A DNA stretch of 64,000 nucleotides from Bacteroidales bacterium (GTDB taxonomy: Bacteria > Bacteroidota > Bacteroidia > Bacteroidales > UBA932), in contig JALCMW010000002.1 of NCBI GenBank assembly GCA_022648685.1, forward strand, positions 1 through 64,000, in the 5' to 3' direction. Each line of letters starts with the position of its first letter. Position 1 is the first letter of the stretch. The translations under genes and the position numbers were made by a program. Shown piece by piece: positions 62,843 through 64,000 of this stretch. The notes beneath the pieces are model-generated. The model was not told where the DNA came from, searched no databases, and saw only the letters and a program-made list of their open reading frames with translations.

Positions 62843-64000
62843 AAAGACTTTATTTTCCGTATTCATGGCATGTGCCCTGGCAATTCCTTCCGGAGCGCAA
62901 AGTTCTTTCATCTCTGATTTCCAACCGGTATGCGATTCCATAAGCATACTTCTGAAAGAACGGACTTCCGTTTCCTCCGGACTTATCCTGGATAAAATAA
63001 TGAAACGCGGCAAAACGCTTGATTTTTATTTCAATGAGAAATTGTCCGATTATCCCTGGAGAAAAGCAGATGTACAATGGATCAAATCCGAAATCAAAAA
63101 ACAATTTCCGGATGAATACCAAAGGTACAAAGTCGGACAGCTATTTTGCAAAAGGGTATCCATCAATGATTTGGTTGTCCCGAATCTTAACAGTGACGGA
63201 AAACCTTCGGAAGACAAAATGAGGGTATCGGATCCAAGGGAGAAAAATGATCCGCTTATGGTGCGGGACATGAACGGGAAAAATTTCCAGAAAGGTCTCA
63301 GCGGACGTTATATAGTGCTTTGGCAAAGCCACGGGAGATATTATGAAGCAAAGACTCAAAGATGGGAATGGCAGCGCGCACCTATATTCAGGACGGTGGA
63401 AGACATGTACACTCAAAGTTATGTACTTCCGTTCCTGATACCTATGCTTGAAAATGCCGGAGCATACGTAATGACTCCGAGGGAAAGGGACACTCAGGTC
63501 CATGAAGTGATAGTTGACAATAATTCTTCATTTACTGATACAAGGACCGGTCTGATCAGAAGGACGGGTAAATACGAAGAGCAAGGCAAATGGGAAGATG
63601 CCGGTACGGGATTCGCCGATAAAAAAATCATTTACACGGGGAATGACAATCCTTTCACCATGGGGACGGCAAGAAAAGCAACTATTGCTCCTGCAGGTAA
63701 AAAAGGACGGAAACTCAAAGCCGAAGCCAGATGGATACCGGATATACCGGAAAGAGGAAAATACGCCGTATACATATCATACAAAAGCCTTCCCAACAGT
63801 ACAAAATCGGCTCATTATACGGTAAATCACCTTGGCGGGTCAAGTGAATTCCTTGTCAATCAGACTATGGGTGGCGGAACATGGATATACCTTGGGACAT
63901 TCGAATTCGAAAAAGGCAGCAAAAGCTGCATTACCCTTGACAATATAAATCACCAGGGAAAGAGATATAAAAAAAGAGGTACGGTGGTAACGGCCGATGC
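62832..64000 (+). CDS. Golvesin-domain 'xanthan lyase'-like exported protein (partial)
   Basis: The gene runs off the right edge: 389 codons are visible without a stop. It has a signal peptide (residues 1 to about 22, ending SGA). An N-terminal domain has LSGRYIVLWQSHGRYYE and YVLPFLIPMLENAGAYVMTPRERDTQ, where the histidine of SHGRYY is strongly conserved in this family. From about residue 240 a golvesin-like beta-sandwich follows (RGKYAVYISYKSLPNS, HYTVNHLGG, GGGTWIYLGTFEF). Bacteroidetes members are annotated xanthan lyases, though the substrate is unproven. The start ATG overlaps the VanZ stop by 11 bases. Confidence 0.85.
   Translation, partial: MTLKKTLFSVFMACALAIPSGAQSSFISDFQPVCDSISILLKERTSVSSGLILDKIMKRGKTLDFYFNEKLSDYPWRKADVQWIKSEIKKQFPDEYQRYKVGQLFCKRVSINDLVVPNLNSDGKPSEDKMRVSDPREKNDPLMVRDMNGKNFQKGLSGRYIVLWQSHGRYYEAKTQRWEWQRAPIFRTVEDMYTQSYVLPFLIPMLENAGAYVMTPRERDTQVHEVIVDNNSSFTDTRTGLIRRTGKYEEQGKWEDAGTGFADKKIIYTGNDNPFTMGTARKATIAPAGKKGRKLKAEARWIPDIPERGKYAVYISYKSLPNSTKSAHYTVNHLGGSSEFLVNQTMGGGTWIYLGTFEFEKGSKSCITLDNINHQGKRYKKRGTVVTAD

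Overview
The window looks like an anaerobic member of the Bacteroidales (phylum Bacteroidota). Several things point there. Most start codons lack a Shine-Dalgarno sequence, and many genes are instead preceded by the Bacteroidetes -7 box TAnnTTTG (four with a TTTG/TTG -33 box about 20 bases upstream). SecA is long (about 1,092 aa). There is a single-chain pyruvate:ferredoxin oxidoreductase with a small 2[4Fe-4S] ferredoxin nearby, plus DUF1573, RhuM and golvesin-type 'xanthan lyase' proteins and many S9/M16/M28 peptidases. Base composition and codon use look fairly even, apart from the repeat array at the left edge and the restriction-modification relic near 32.5-34.3 kb.

Layout. 1-789: tandem repeats of about 305 bp, each able to fold into a long hairpin. 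861-4057: two CoA-dependent acyltransferase-fold proteins (CAT-like and condensation-like) and a PatB/MalY-type C-S lyase. 4083-7856 (minus): secA and a bactofilin. 8092-9327: a class I aminotransferase. 9384-14159 (plus): a GDP-D-glycero-D-manno-heptose operon (hddA, gmhA, fused hddC-gmhB) with two glycosyltransferases. 14172-21693 (minus): a polysaccharide export and dTDP-L-rhamnose operon (Wza, BY-kinase Wzc, CpsB phosphatase, rmlD, rmlA, rmlC, rmlB). These two converging operons together look like a surface-glycan (capsule, O-antigen or S-layer glycan) locus.

21826-23421: rnhA and pdxA. 23409-26969 (minus): a compact four-gene set (Ser/His-type S26 peptidase, PqqD-like protein, PF14907-type nucleotidyltransferase, ABC exporter) that resembles part of a RiPP pathway but has no visible precursor or core modifying enzyme. 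This is the best candidate for an undescribed system. 27047-32528: recG, a WYL regulator and an S9 peptidase lipoprotein. 32532-34290 (minus): decayed remains of a type III restriction-modification island. 34400-35358: a methyltransferase behind a structured leader. 35573-40072: sbcD and sbcC. 40073-40573: a solo IS-end-like sequence, a tRNA-Arg(CCG) and its terminator. 40574-45047: fabD and the pyruvate:ferredoxin oxidoreductase.

45199-53582: a duplicated-domain esterase, a LysR regulator, an M16 peptidase, a 59-aa ferredoxin, a DUF1573 protein and a putative manganese exporter. 53616-57607 (minus): an FMN-binding protein, then the operon TPR protein - HAD phosphatase - MBL hydrolase. 57695-58726: an M28-family protein that has lost active-site residues. 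58740-64000: a GT4 glycosyltransferase and, divergently, an MsbA-like ABC exporter followed by a CBM9-like protein, a VanZ-like protein and a golvesin-type lyase that runs off the right edge.

All assignments come from reading the sequence and recalling families; no database search was possible.
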